DNA of 64,000 bases from the NCBI RefSeq assembly GCF_954871325.1, contig NC_088775.1, forward strand, positions 32,527,561 to 32,591,560, in the 5' to 3' direction. A model generated the notes under the pieces. It searched no databases. It saw nothing but the letters and a program-made list of their open reading frames with translations, and was not told where the DNA came from. The position numbers and the translations under genes are program-made. Of the stretch, positions 1-12,150 are shown piece after piece (position 1 is the stretch's first letter; each line of letters opens with the position of its first letter). The stretch is from Gordionus sp. m RMFG-2023 (Eukaryota > Nematomorpha > Gordioida > Chordodea > Parachordodidae).

Positions 1-18
1 GCGACACTTTATCATGAT
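1..18 (-). repeat. Inverted copy of the 16-bp motif found at 2996-3074
   Basis: The first 18 bases read, on the minus strand, as ATCATGATAAAGTGTCGC. This is the same motif as the short tandem array at 2996-3074, in opposite orientation. The two sites may be the ends of an outer repeat into which the Sola-like element (184-2603) inserted. The window edge hides the rest. Confidence 0.5.
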
Positions 19-183
19 ATACTTGAAACTTAATTTAATATATTTGAAAAGTTAAATTTTGATAATATCTTATTTTTTTATTTTTCCGTTTAAATTTCGA
101 TATTTAAAAAAAATTCAATTTTAATTTTCATAATAATTTTTTAAAAATAATTATAATCTTATCTAGGGAAACAGAAGGCATAA

Positions 184-805
184 GGGTAATTCCATGACAA
201 ATCGACCAATGATTCGGCCGACCATCTCAAAAATGAATGAAACTTTGCATGTTAGTTATGTTGTAAATGTTAAGAAAATTAAAATTTTAGAGTGCTAGCT
301 CAACCAGATCCAAATATATACGCCTTCAAAGTCGAAAATCGCGAAGTGCGTGATTTTGCATGATTTCTTTAAATCGTGTTTTTAAAAAAAATACTTAGAT
401 AGAGTTACATATTATATATCATTTTATAGCCCTTAAAATTTTACGTTGAAATATAAAAAAAAATTAAAAAATTTCAAGTGTTTTCTTATTTCCGGTAAAA
501 ATAATAAATTAACATTGTAGGAAGGGATTTTTTTTGGGTGTTAATATTCACTAAAAATGTTTATTACCTTTATATTAAACTATTTAATAAAAAAATCTCG
601 ATAGCCATTTTTGTTTTTTTAATTTTATTTGATTTTTTATTATTTTTATAAAAAAATGCAATATAGATGGCGTTATATTAAAAAAATTTATAATAATTTT
701 AAATAAAAATATGAATAGTATTATGATTAAAATTAAAAAATCAATTGAGTATAACCAAGAATGATGTCCTGGGGCGATATGTAAGCAGGCAGCCCATACA
801 GATTT
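184..805 (+). repeat. Left terminal inverted repeat of Sola-like copy 1
   Basis: This arm pairs with 2000-2603. Recognisable paired stretches include AGGCAGCCCATACAG near 785-800, opposite CTGTATGGGCTGCCT near 2007-2021, and GAGTGCTAGCTCAA near 289-302. Confidence 0.8.
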
Positions 806-1173
806 TATTGACGCTACATTGTAAAATAAACATATTTTAAAATTTTATATTCAAACTATTATAATTTTGCGCTTATTAATAGAAATTCCTAAGGCCATAA
901 TTTGTAGATATATCCTTTCATTGTTGTGGATCTACTATCGTTATTATTTGAAAATTTATCAGCTTATTTTATTTTTTTATTCCTATCATCGCTACCAATC
1001 AATCATCATATATTTCAAAACTTAAACATTTTTTACAACCAAAAGAATTTATGATAATTTTTGATTTCTCTGAAAATTATGCATTTATAATCTAAGACAC
1101 TGTTCAATAATGTTATTGCAGTACATTTATACCAGACAAAAATTATAAAATTTTTGACTAATCAATTCAGCAA

Positions 1174-2000
1174 AAAGCCAAACAAAATATATTACTGCTC
1201 TGATGCATCAGCTGCGCAATATAAAACAGAAAATTTTTTATAAATCTGTGTTATCATCTATCAGATTTTGGTGTAGCAGCTGAATGGCATTTTCAGCTTA
1301 GCTACATCCCATGGAAAAGGTCCATGTGACGGTCTTGGCTGAACATTAAAAAGATTAGCATCACGTTCAAGCCTTCAGCGCATCAATTCTGGACACATTT
1401 TAACGTCAGTTGATTTATATCAATTTGCAAAACAAAACATGCCATCAGTAAATTTTACATATATAACCAACGACCAATACAATTTACAAGAGATTAAACT
1501 ACGAGAAAGATTCAATTTAGCTCGTCCCATTCTAGGAACTCGGGAAATACATTCTGTATTTCCTTTGAGTTTAAGTAAACTTAAATCAAAAATATATTCA
1601 TATGCAGAGGACTTTTAAATTAACAATATCTCAAATGCCGATAATTTGTCTTTTGCCGATATTAAAGGATTCTTAAAATTGTTTATGACGATTTTTGGTG
1701 GTTAGCCACAGTACTAAAAAGAATGAATTTACTGAGGAGATATATTTCCTTTTTACATCCCCTGAGGAGATATATTTCCTTTTTACATCCCCATGGACCA
1801 TCAATATCCTTCTTTTACCTTACAATTGCGGAAAAGATATGGTTACCCATTAATCAAATAATAACAGTTGTAGATCCTATTATAGTGACAGGACGTACCT
1901 ACAAATTATCGTCTCAAGAAATTCTATTAAAAAGAACAAAATGGGATAAGATTAAAACAAGAGGTTGTTTTTTTATAATTGTTTTTGTATCCAAATAAAA
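1174..2000 (+). pseudogene. Decayed transposase of Sola-like copy 1
   Basis: Plus-strand fragments in more than one frame match a recognisable transposase family. Visible blocks are YCSDASAAQYKT, then ATSHGKGPCDGLG followed by TLKRLASRSSLQ, then LYQFAKQNMPS, then PHGPSISFF and, near the end, VTGRTYKLS. The related element at 8413-12150 keeps the same blocks (ATAHGKSACDGIGGTVKRLA and TGRTYNLP). Stops and frame changes break the reading. A 29-bp stretch is duplicated in tandem around 1734-1791 (LRRYISFLHP twice). The N-terminal half is missing, so this copy cannot make an active enzyme. Confidence 0.75.
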
Positions 2001-2603
2001 TAATATCTGTATGGGCTGCCTGCTTACATATCGCCTCATGACATCATTCTAGGTTATAATCAATTGATTTTTTAATTTTAATCACAATACTATTCATATT
2101 TTTACGCCATCTATATTACATTCTTTTATTTATAAAAATAATAAAAATTCAAATAAAATTAAAAAAACAAAAATGGCTATCGAGATTTTTTATTAAATCG
2201 TTTAATATAAAGGTAATAAACCTTTTTAGTGAATATTAACACCCAAAAAAAATCCCTTCCTAACAATGTTAATTTTTTATTTTTGCCGGAAATAAGAAAA
2301 CACTTGAAATTTTTTTAATTTTTTTTATATTTTCCAACGTAAAATTTTAAGGGCTATAAAATGATATATAATTTGTAACTCTATCTTAAGTATTTTTTTT
2401 AAAAACACGATTTAAAGAAATCACGCACTTCGCAATTTTCGACTTTGAAGGCGTATATCTTTGAATCCGATTGAGCTAGCACTCTAAAATTTTGATTTTC
2501 TTAAGATTTACAACATAAATAACTAACATGCAAAGTTTCATTCATATTTGAGATGGTCGGCCGAAAATTTCGTTTTTTTGGTCTATTTGACATGGAATCA
2601 CCC
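2000..2603 (-). repeat. Right terminal inverted repeat of Sola-like copy 1
   Basis: Complement of 184-805. It ends GGAATCACCC, followed by the ATAA target-site copy. Confidence 0.8.
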
Positions 2604-2995
2604 ATAACTTAAGCAATAAGAATGATTTTAATTATACTTATTATTAGTAACTATAAATCAATATATCACGAGTTAGGTAAATGTATTTTTTGATTTAAAT
2701 CCAAATTCTAACATTATAATTAATAAAAATATATTCTTTAATATATAATAATATAGAAAATTGAGCTAATATATATATATTTATAATTATGGATAAATAC
2801 AAAACCTAAAATAAATCTTTGTGAAAAAACGAATGACTTAGAATATCTATAGATAAATACATTTTTTCAAGAGTTTTAAGAGATGAGAATTTTATTATTG
2901 TTAATAATAAATATAACAAAAACAACACACTTAAATTTTCTTATTTATAATTTTTAAGTGTCGCAATATAAAATGACGCGTGATATAAAGACTGA

Positions 2996-3074
2996 GTGAT
3001 AAAGTGTCGTCGTGATGAAGTATCCTCATGATAAAGTGCAGCCGTGATTAAGTGTCGCATGATGAAGTGACTCC
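2996..3074 (+). repeat. 16-bp minisatellite, five units
   Basis: Five imperfect 15-16-bp units of the form RTGATRAAGTGTCGYC are visible. One more partial unit (AAGTGTCGCAATATAAAATG) lies upstream around 2957. The same motif sits inverted at position 1. Confidence 0.7.
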
Positions 3075-3869
3075 AAATCATTACATAAATTTTAAATGTG
3101 ACGGACCATTAGAAAATTTAAAAGAAAACAATAAATATTTTTAAAAAGATAGATGATATTGACATTGCTACTTGGAACCAATAGCAATGCAGTTGCTATG
3201 GTGAATTGCCATTGTAATACCTTGCTTAAGGTAGAAAGCTTCTTTGTGATCGCCACTTATCTCATCCTGCCTATTGTGATAAATTTTAAAAAATCCTCAT
3301 GAAAAATAAGGGAATAGGTGACAAATGGGATAAATAGAACATTCTCATTCCGCATATTTATTATTTTCAAGAGTTGGACTGAACTAATTTCAAATATATC
3401 TTGTGGATGCTGAAAAATGAATCCATGTGTAACTCCATGCAATCTGGAAGGCCAAAAACAAAGTTACTAAGCTGAGGGTTTTTGTTATTGCTTGGGCACA
3501 AATGATTTGGCTCAATGTTATTTGAAATATTGGCTCGTTTAGGGTCGGGTTAAACATTTGTGCCCCTTTAGAAACGGCCTTTAAATTATTTACATTCATT
3601 GTAAAAGACTATATCCTTTAGAATCTAAAAGTAAGGAATAGTTCACTTTAAAGGTAGCAATGTGTTGCATTATGGGAGAAGCGAAAGAGCAATACGTAGT
3701 TTTTCATTAGCTAGGAGGCCGAAATTTTTATTAGAAATTAGTGAAAACCTTTATAGCTCGATTAAGAATTCAGAATAACTTGGCTGGAATGAATCACTCC
3801 ATATGATTTCACAAACGGAATGATACTAGGGGAATATTCCAAAATTTTAGGAGTGTAGATATGTATCAT
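3075..3869 (-). other. Unassigned stretch with weak minus-strand coding traces
   Basis: Two overlapping minus-strand open stretches (3257-3442 and 3390-3599) are slightly less AT-rich than their surroundings. Neither resembles a family I know. They may belong to the same decayed unit as 3870-3970. Confidence 0.25.
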
Positions 3870-3970
3870 CCACTAATACCAGGCTATGTTCACACAATTG
3901 CTCACCCAAATGAATAGCATCTTGTAAGTTAGGATCATGGCCGATAGACAACAAACTTGTATTGCTTAAT
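3870..3970 (-). pseudogene. Possible transposase scrap, family not certain
   Basis: One minus-strand frame stays open across this segment and reads SLLSIGHDPNLQDAIHLGEQ followed by LCEHSLVLVDD. The pattern 'QD-x-HLG-x-x-L' recalls a transposon-encoded protein family seen in invertebrates, but I cannot name it. There are no splice sites or neighbours to support a host gene. Confidence 0.25.
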
Positions 3971-5440
3971 CTTGAAGAAAGAGAAGTCACAAGAGGGAGG
4001 AGGTATGTGGGCGGAAAGCAATCTCGCTATTTTTGCTTTGTAGGGAAACCTGGAGCCAGAATTTATCTAAAAATTTTATGTTAGCGATAAATTCAAACAT
4101 GTGGATTTGTAACTCAGGTTTGAATAGTAGATCTTTGTTTCCGTTCGTCTAGGGTGCTAATCTCCACCTTCAAATTTATTCATTGTTACCTTCAGATTCC
4201 AGAGGATTTCATCCTTTATACTTAAATGCAGCTGAAAGTCAATAGCTGAATTCTAAATAATTTATCCCAAATTATAGCTAGCTTTATGTTTATGCGACAT
4301 TTGGGAATCTAATACTGTTGATCTACCAATAAAGAGTTGCTTTGAAATATTTAAACGCTGCGTTGCAAACGCAAATAATGCATTTCAAATGATGTCATGC
4401 AAATTTTTAAAATTACCGCTTGGTGTTATATAGAAAGCATTTTGAAAAACGCAAACTGGGTTGATTTTTTTAATAATTCATTCCATTTGAACGTTGATTT
4501 ACGACTTTTTCTTGAACTCGTACGCAAGAAAGCTTACAAAACCTTGTTGCCCAGACAAAAATAATAAATATGTGTGGGGGGGGGGCACTAAAAATTCCTT
4601 CCTAGTTGTTTATTTATATGTAAATTTAATTTAATATTATATAAAAAATGGCTTGTTTAAATAGAATATATAGACATTAATTAAATTAAAAGAACCAAAT
4701 CTTTTTATGGCTTAGTTAAAATTTTGATTCTACGATACTAATAAAAAGGCCACCTCTATTTAAACAAGGTATGCGTTACCTTTTTTAAAAAAATAATTAC
4801 GGCAACTATTGCTGGGAAATTTATATGTTATAGAGCTGTCAACGTTACTCGAAAAAGTAACGTCGTTAAGTAGATTTAGAAAGTATCGGAACAATTATTA
4901 TGAAAAAAGACTGAAAAATTTTACTTCATTTTTATTATATTTATTACACAAATACAAAATTCAAATAAAAAAATAATTGAATAAAAAATTTTATATATAC
5001 TGTGATTATAAATATATTGCTAATTTATTTCTTTAACAATAATGGTGTCGTTTATCTCAGCGCCTCTTGCTGTACTGAACACCCGTAGGTGCTGAAAATG
5101 TCAGGGGTATATTATATTTTATAAATTTTAATTTTGAAATTGTTAAGGTTCTCTTTTCCCTATAAGAATTTTCGTTCATCATCCTAGTCATCAAAAATAT
5201 CTTCATCACACGAAAATTTTTTTTCTTATTGGGAATGATTCTTGTCTTGATACTAATTTCCATTATGGATACCTTATTTTTACCAATATCTATACTCAAA
5301 AAAGTAATAAAATCTGCTATTTATTTATTTATTTGCCTTAGTTATTGATGAAGATAATTCTCACTAATGCTACTCTCTAATATAACTGAAGACACACAAT
5401 ATATAAATAAATATTAGTTTTCCTGATTGAATATCACAAT
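3971..5440. other. No gene seen
   Basis: AT-rich sequence with only short open stretches. A run of ten G lies near 4567-4576. Around 4840-4870 is a small inverted motif (AACGTTACT...AGTAACG) of the type described in the findings. Confidence 0.5.
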
Positions 5441-5700
5441 TTAAAAAAATGATTGATTGCATGCAAATTCTATCATTTCTGTTGTAATTATTGTTCGTGT
5501 CAAATTAATTTTATCGATACTTTTTGTTAGAGTTATCAAATTATCGTGATACTGTGTTGGATACATCTTGCTGTCGAATTGTCTCGACGATACTTTTGAT
5601 ATTTTGATATATATTTTCTTCATGATTCGATACCTTTTATGTATCGGTATCGAAAAATTTGATACTTTTTTATCTTAAATGATAGTTATTTCTCGATTTT
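5441..5700. repeat. Degenerate GATAC/GTATC motif repeat
   Basis: About 200 bp is rich in TATCGATAC, CGATAC, GTATCG and GATAC. It resembles the motif-array repeats at 35059, 44891 and 63230. No ends or target-site duplication were found. Confidence 0.45.
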
Positions 5701-6665
5701 TCAATAAGAAAATTAAATTAATTAATCCGAATTATTTTACATTTTATCATTATCTTATATGATAGTTTATTCTTCATTTTTTATTACAAAAATTTAGAAA
5801 TACAAAAAATATTAAATTGTTTATTATAGTAGCATAAACGGGAAGTGGTCCCCAATTTGACACATTTCATTTTATAATCAAATTTTCACATAATTTGTCA
5901 TAAATTATGTTTTAGAAAATGGAACGTTTTCAAGAAATGTGCTATGTAACCTTTTCTATTTTAAACAACAAACTTAGTATTACTTTACCAAGCAATCCCT
6001 AACCATACCGCTTGAGGGTAAAAAATCAGCTATTAGTATCGTTTTCAATTTTACCCTAACCAATCCTTATTTGGTTACACATTCAAAAATGCCACAAGTC
6101 TATTTGACTATTTTTTGTGCTACCATTATTAATTATAAGAGTAATAAAGTTACAGCCAAATATATCGAGTCTTATATTTTGAAATATGATAAAGTTATCT
6201 TTATATAATGATGATAGTAATTTTCTTTAAATATGTATTTTATTTATTTATAATTGCTTTATTTCTAGATTAAATATCAGTAATTTTTGTTAATACTTTC
6301 TTATTTGTCTACCAAACGGATTGAAGATTTAGCTAAAATATATATCCTTCAAGTATTATATATTTGGCTCGCTTTCAAAGTTTGGCAAACTTTTTTTATG
6401 GGACTGCGTCTTACTGTGAGTTAGATTCATATCAAATTTTTGAAAATAAAATTAATTCAAAATATGTGAGATTTTATCTATTAAATAAACCGAAAAGTTC
6501 AAATAATATCTCTAAAGATTATAGAATCAACAATGCATTTAGACGTTATTAATTGAATCACAATCTAAAATTTAAGACTCGGCCTAAGGCATACTGTTAT
6601 TTTTATTCCTCTTATAGTTTTCCATTTGAGATACAAGGGTTTTTGAGAATAAAGGACTTAAAGGA
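5701..6665. other. No gene seen
   Basis: AT-rich sequence. A 62-codon open stretch at 6364-6552 has only AT-rich codons and no recognisable domain, so I do not call it a gene. Confidence 0.5.
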
Positions 6666-6824
6666 ATGAGGGTAGTTGTAGGATTTGGCGCGCCGGCTAG
6701 CTTATGGCTTAGATTATGGGGAGTAGCTGTAACCATGGTGGACGGTATAGTGGTTGAGGATCTAAAAAAAGCACAAGAGAGGTTACACAAGTCAATTATT
6801 TCTAGATTTTTTCTTTATTATTAA
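6666..6824 (+). CDS. Short unidentified ORF in a locally GC-rich patch (52 codons)
   Basis: An ATG at 6666 opens a 52-residue frame beginning MRVVVGFGAPASLWLRLWGV and ending SIISRFFLYY. Local GC is much higher than in the flanks (it includes GGCGCGCCGGCTAGC), as in old coding DNA in this window. I do not recognise the protein. It lacks a hydrophobic signal of clear type and has no obvious splice sites. It could be a scrap of a mobile-element gene or a host exon. The complementary strand is also open, as often happens in GC-rich patches. Confidence 0.25.
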   Translation: MRVVVGFGAPASLWLRLWGVAVTMVDGIVVEDLKKAQERLHKSIISRFFLYY

Positions 6825-7049
6825 CATAAATGGTTAAAAAATAAATATTACCCAGAAATAAAACAAGTAATATGTAAAACAAAAAAGATAAAAGTCCATA
6901 CACAAATAATTCCGTCCTTATATAGGTTTTTTCCCTCGATGATGTGCTTATATTTTTTAAATGAAAACATCGAAAACCCGGCTGTTATGTGTTCATTCGA
7001 ACAACCAATAGGGAACCTTATAATCCCCAATTACAAGTGTTAATTCATG

Positions 7050-7565
7050 TGGTTATATAACATAATAGCCTTTGTCTTTATAAAAAAATAAATTGATAGT
7101 TGTTTATCAATAATGTTAAAAATAATGAGAGGTCAATTAAAATTTTAACAGATAAAAAACAGAATAATTGAAATATGTTGCAAACATAACACTCCTTCCC
7201 AGCTAGAATGAACTTTGGGGGGAAGAGAAAGGGAATCGGCTAAAAGTGACACAGGAATATTTTCCCTTTTAATGGTTGTAGCATCAGATAAGCGCGTAAA
7301 TTTTACACCCGTGGGTGTTGGGGAACGACAAAAAAATAATGGATAATACTGCTTTGTGTTATGTTTAAAAAAAAATTAAGTGATATAAATAAAATTTTGC
7401 GGTGGAGTTGTTTACAATTCTAATAGCCTTTGTCTTTACAAAAAAATAAGTTGAATAGTTGTTTGTTAATTTCAAATTTTGTAAGATTAGACAATGTTGA
7501 AAACAATGAGGGGTGTTTAAAATTTAATAGATAAAAAAACAATGAAAATATATTATAAACACAAC
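7050..7565 (+). repeat. Pair of about 150-bp direct repeats
   Basis: The stretch at about 7058-7192 (AATAGCCTTTGTCTTTA...CAAACATAACA) recurs at about 7420-7565 with moderate divergence. The spacing is about 360 bp, and GTGACACAGG and GTGGGTGTTGGGG lie between them. It could be a decayed tandem duplication or remnants of element ends. I found no coding or target-site evidence. Confidence 0.5.
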
Positions 7566-8412
7566 AAATGGGTTTTTATTGACTGGAAAAATTGATGAAA
7601 TAGTGAATACTAATCAGACATTACATATTGGCTCACCCAGATATTCACTGTTTCTGTAGTTTTTTTTAAAAATATCTCAAAATAGTTGAAGCACTAAATT
7701 TTATAAATAGGCAATAATTATGGATATAAATTTTAGAATTATGCTTCCAGAAGTTTGGCTGACTTCATTCTTAAGCAGCCTTTAATTAATGTTCATAAAA
7801 TATCAAAAAAATTAATAATAATAAATCCATTCAAAGTCTAGAAATATTTTTAAAGTCAACACCAAGAAGTAGAAACAATATAAAAGATAAAAAATGGCAC
7901 TTAGGTTAGTGTTATTTTTTATTATTAATCATTTAAAATTTTTAACTGGTTTGTTAAATTAATTTTATTAGCTTTATTTTGAAAGTTCAAAACAACTAAA
8001 TTTTTAGTTTGTTTATTGTCAGCTATATTTTGAGATCTTTTTGATGATAATGTGGTTACAGTTGATGGCATAAAAAAAGTTCCCATAATTGATATTCACA
8101 TTAAAAAAAATTAGAGAAATTACTTCAGCCCTCAGATATCGAGTAGCTGATTTGAAATGTGAAATTAAAGTTGAACATCGTTAATGTCTGCAGTTAATTT
8201 ATGAGACAGGTCATAGCTTGGATATTAATGATTCTGATCCACACCTTGACTTTTGATATGTCTGATGAGGTGGATAATAGAAATGGCATTGCACCAACCA
8301 ATCTAATTAATACAACTTTAAAATTAAGTTGCCCTACCCGCTGGCACAGCATATTAATTATGCTAGAAAGTATTCGCAGTGTAAACAAAATTCCTGTAAA
8401 TAATGTTTCATT

Positions 8413-9045
8413 GGGTCATTCCATATCAAATCAATCATTTTACAACCCGACCATCTCAGATTTTGCTGAAATATGGTATATAAGTTAATGAAGGGTTTTA
8501 ATTGACGAATCCAAAATATTAGCCCCTTAACTCTACTAGAACCGGAGATATAGGGTCTCAAAGTAACTTTGCGAGGTCATTTTTCGAAAAAAATGATTTT
8601 TTAAAATCGGGATAACTTTAATATTAAATGTAGTATATTTATCTATCATGGCTCATTTTATAGCCCTAAGTAAACTCTTCCACATATTTTAAATGGAATT
8701 AATTTTTAATTTATAAATTTTTTTAAATTGCGGTCAAGATGTAATTAATTTTTTTAAATGTTAGTATAAATTTTTTTTTCCGATTTTCAGATATTTTGTA
8801 AAGAGTATCAAGAACTGTTCATAAAAATTTTCAGAGTGGTAAAAAAAATTAAGTAAAAAAGGTTTAAAAATAAAAAACCGATAGATGGCGTTAATAATTT
8901 TAAATAGCTTAAAATTTAATTTTGAAAATATAAGTCAATCTACCTTATATTTATATCCTATAATATAATAATGTGTGAATAAAATCGCATTTTAGCACAA
9001 AAATAAAATTTCCGCTTGATAGCGCAAGTATTCTAAAATAGATAA
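8413..9045 (+). repeat. Left terminal inverted repeat of Sola-like copy 2
   Basis: Pairs with about 11527-12150, for example CTCCGGTTCTAATAGAG near 12030 opposite CTCTACTAGAACCGGAG near 8529. Divergence between arms is low. Confidence 0.85.
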
Positions 9046-9149
9046 AAACCTCATTTTTGTGAAATATGTCAGTAGATATTTTTTTATTTATTCTATAATA
9101 TTTATTAATTTAATTCATAGTAAAATTACCTATAGTATAGAAGCTTGGT

Positions 9150-10640
9150 TATTGATTTCCGTAAATTTAATTTGTTTACAGCCATTTCGGATTCTTCACG
9201 AGGTAGATTATAAGTTCTTCCTGTAGTGGCCAAAAGATTGATAAGTTAGAATATTACTTTTCGGAAGAATAAGAATATCGATGGATAATAAAAGGAATTA
9301 GATGGTCCATTAGGGTGTAAAAATATAACCTTCACCTCCTCAGGACTAATAATGGCTAGTATATAAGCCACCCACACAATTCATTATCATAAAAGCATGT
9401 AACATACCCTTTTATATCATTGGTTGATACCTCGCCTATTCGATTTTGAATATTTTGTGTTATGATTTGAATAGCACTGGAATAATTTTTCGTAATTATT
9501 TGTGATAAGCTAACAGGATAAACTGAATGAATTTTTTGAGTTCCAGGAATGGAAAGAGCTTTTGAAAACCGATCTTTTAAAAATTATTTCTCCTCTTGGT
9601 ATTCTTCATGGGATGTATGAGAAAAATGAATATTTTTTATATTTTCCTCAGCGAATTTGAAGAAATCGCAAGGAGATTTTATTTGATTTTCATAAGGTCG
9701 TTGTAAACTGGCCCGTGCAGCCAAACGTTTCACAGTTCCTCCTATTCCATCACAGGCACTTTTCCCATGCGCAGTAGCAAAGAAATGCCATTCTGCTGAG
9801 ATAGCGAAGTCTACCTGATGATAACACAAGTTTATGAAATTTTTCCTGTTTTTATATTGGGCCGCGGACCCATCGGAATAATAATAAATATGTTTAGGCT
9901 CTAATAAAAAGTAATTTTTTAGAAAGTTTATTAATTTTTTTTGAAATAAATGAAATAAGCACTATTATGTTCCAGCTACTCGGATATGGCAACATAACCT
10001 ATATGATCCAATGAATTATTAACTTTGTAATATATTACAAAGGAATGTAGGGTGACCTGGGAAATGGCCTAATGGTAACTCTGTACTTCATCTTGGTATG
10101 AAAGAATAATTTTCAGTTAAATCACATATTACCAAATAATGATCTTGCTCTAAATTGTTTTTAAGATTTTGGTGGAATTTGTTTTGCTCCTCACTAATAA
10201 AAGCATGGCTCATCATAATAAATATTTTTTCAAATAAGTATATAAGAAATTCGTCAGCTGTTTGCGTTAGTGTCTCTAGACTTGTTCTATCTACAGAAAT
10301 CCATTGCTTAAACGAAATTCGATATATATCTTGTGCTACAAATAAATTTTCTAATTGGCCCCTTAATGGTTGGTCTCCAGGGCATTTTTGGCAATCGCCA
10401 AAGTAACAAGCTGGCAGGGGAGGATTGCAAATCATTTTTGAAACGATGTCTCTGTAAGTTATGATCTCGCATTCCTTATTTTTTGTTAAGGTTGCTAAAT
10501 TGCTCCCTATATTAATAATTTAACATTTTGATGTATGCGGCAAACGCATACCGAGGGGCTGCCACTTGAACCAGGCATAATACAATTTTTAAGGCGCAAG
10601 GTAGCAAACGTTGAAAATCCTATCTTAAGATCAGGGTAAG
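9150..10640 (-). pseudogene. Transposase of Sola-like copy 2, broken
   Basis: The minus-strand protein is readable in blocks. Near 10600-10540 the segment PGSSGSPSVCVCRIHQNVK matches the 'SVCVCTIHQN' block of this family. At 10435-10088 there is a Cys-rich YFGDCQKCPGDQPLRGQLEN, then WISVDRTSLETL and YLVICDLTENYSF, with the acidic D-L-T-E-N that is a candidate catalytic region. At 9829-9584 is EWHFFATAHGKSACDGIGGT. Further along, HPNGPSNSFYYPS and TTGRTYNLP (near 9350-9200) mark the C-terminus. Several frame changes separate the blocks. It is better preserved than copy 1. Confidence 0.75.
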
Positions 10641-11526
10641 CATCCTAAAATGTAAATAAATTTCTTTTAAATTATTTAGAAGTAATCGTTTTTGTACAGT
10701 AATTCTTTCTTCATTTTCTATTATTATGCAATCTTTTTTCCCGGGCAGTAGCCTACTATATTCATCATTTAAATAAAAAAATTTATAACTTCTACTGTGT
10801 TTTGATCTATTGCTTTACCCGCCTTGGGATTAGGAGTCGAAAAAATTCCTTTTTGACGAAGAATGATTTTTGAATTACGGATCATGTAAAATAGCGTTAG
10901 GTTCTTTTTTAGTTTTTTGTATGCTCCAATTCGGAGGTAACGTGGTTAATAAAAGATACTTTTGTGTTTTAGATAAGAAAGGGTAACTATTTTTCATATT
11001 TTGAATTATCAAATCGTTGCTATCATTTATTTCCATAGCTGATTAAATTTCGCCTATTCCCTTTGAAATTCTTGCAAGCTTTTGCTTAGGATATCTCTTT
11101 TCTTTTAATTTGTAATTGTCCAATATCTAATAATGTTGAATTTAAGGATTCGAAGAAAGATGAAGAGAGTTGTGGGTAATCATAATTTTTTGTTTCTATG
11201 GTGGTATTTAAAAATTCATTTAAAGTTGAAGGGATGTTGTATTCCTCTAATTGGAATATCCTCCTTTTTATATTTATATAAAGTTAAGCGGCGCACAACA
11301 CAGATATAATTTCCAATGTTGATATTAGAAAATTCAGACATCCATGAACATACCTTACGGAGTCTTCTTTGATAAATGCTTTTTTATATTAAAAGGATTT
11401 TTACAAATCATGATATTCAAATTTAAATAGTATTAATTAATTTTAATAATAGATAAAATTCTTGTAAAAATAGACACTGGAATGGATAAATTTATTTGGA
11501 GAATAAATCGAAAAATCGATAATTAA

Positions 11527-12150
11527 TTTAAATCTTATTTATCTATTTTAGAATACTTGCGCTATCTAGCGGAAATTTTATTTTTGTGCCAAAATGCGAT
11601 TTTATTCAACAAATATTATATTATATGATATAAATAAAAGGTAGATTGACATATTTCCAAAAATTAAATTTTAAGTTATTTAAAATTATTAACGCCATCT
11701 AGAGGTTTTTTATTTTTTGGATTTCTACTTAATTCTTTTTTACCACTCTGAAAATTTTTATATGAACAGTTCCTGATACTCTTTACAAAATATCTGAAAA
11801 TTGGAAAAAAAAATTTATACTAACATTTAAAAAAATTAATTACAAATTTTTGACCGCAATTTAAAAATTAAAAATTAATTCCATTTATAATTTGTGGAAG
11901 AGTTTACTTAGGGCTATAAAATGAGCCATGATAGATAAATATACTACATTTAATATTAAAGTTATCCCGATTTTAAAAAATCATTTTTTTCGAAAAATGA
12001 CCTCGCAGAGCTACTTTGAGACCCTATATCTCCGGTTCTAATAGAGTTAAGGGGCTAATATTTTGGATTCAACACTTCTTTAACTTATATACCAAATTTC
12101 AGCAAAATCTGAGATGGTCGGGTTGAAAGTTATTGATTTGATATGGACCC
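11527..12150 (-). repeat. Right terminal inverted repeat of Sola-like copy 2
   Basis: Complement of 8413-9045. The outer end is GATATGGACCC. Confidence 0.85.

Larger units (their letters stand above)
184..2603 (+). mobile_element. Sola-like DNA transposon with very long terminal inverted repeats (copy 1)
   Basis: The 2,420-bp element starts GGGTAATTCCATGACAAAT and ends with the complement of GGGTGATTCCATGTCAAAT. A 4-bp direct repeat, ATAA (180-183 and 2604-2607), flanks it. The inverted arms run about 610 bp each (184-805 and 2000-2603). Both arms carry the shared motif CGGCCGACCATCTCA about 30-50 bp from the end. The middle holds a decayed transposase. The 4-bp duplication and the protein motifs suggest the Sola superfamily, but that name is inferred and not certain. 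It is a relative of the copy at 8413-12150, not identical to it. Confidence 0.8.
8413..12150 (-). mobile_element. Sola-like DNA transposon with about 630-bp inverted ends (copy 2)
   Basis: The element starts GGGTCATTCCATATCAAAT and ends with the complement of GGGTCCATATCAAATC. It is flanked by CATT (8409-8412) and TATT (12151-12154), a 4-bp target-site duplication with one change. The arms run 8413 to about 9045 and about 11527 to 12150. Both contain CCCGACCATCTCAG about 40 bp inside the end, matching copy 1. The transposase lies on the minus strand. The element sits inside a hAT coding region. Confidence 0.85.

Noticed and set aside
6685-6702. GGCGCGCC and GCTAGC side by side, suggesting vector or linker sequence
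   Set aside because: They lie within a longer open, protein-like stretch and no other cloning sequence is nearby. Chance in a GC-rich patch is enough.
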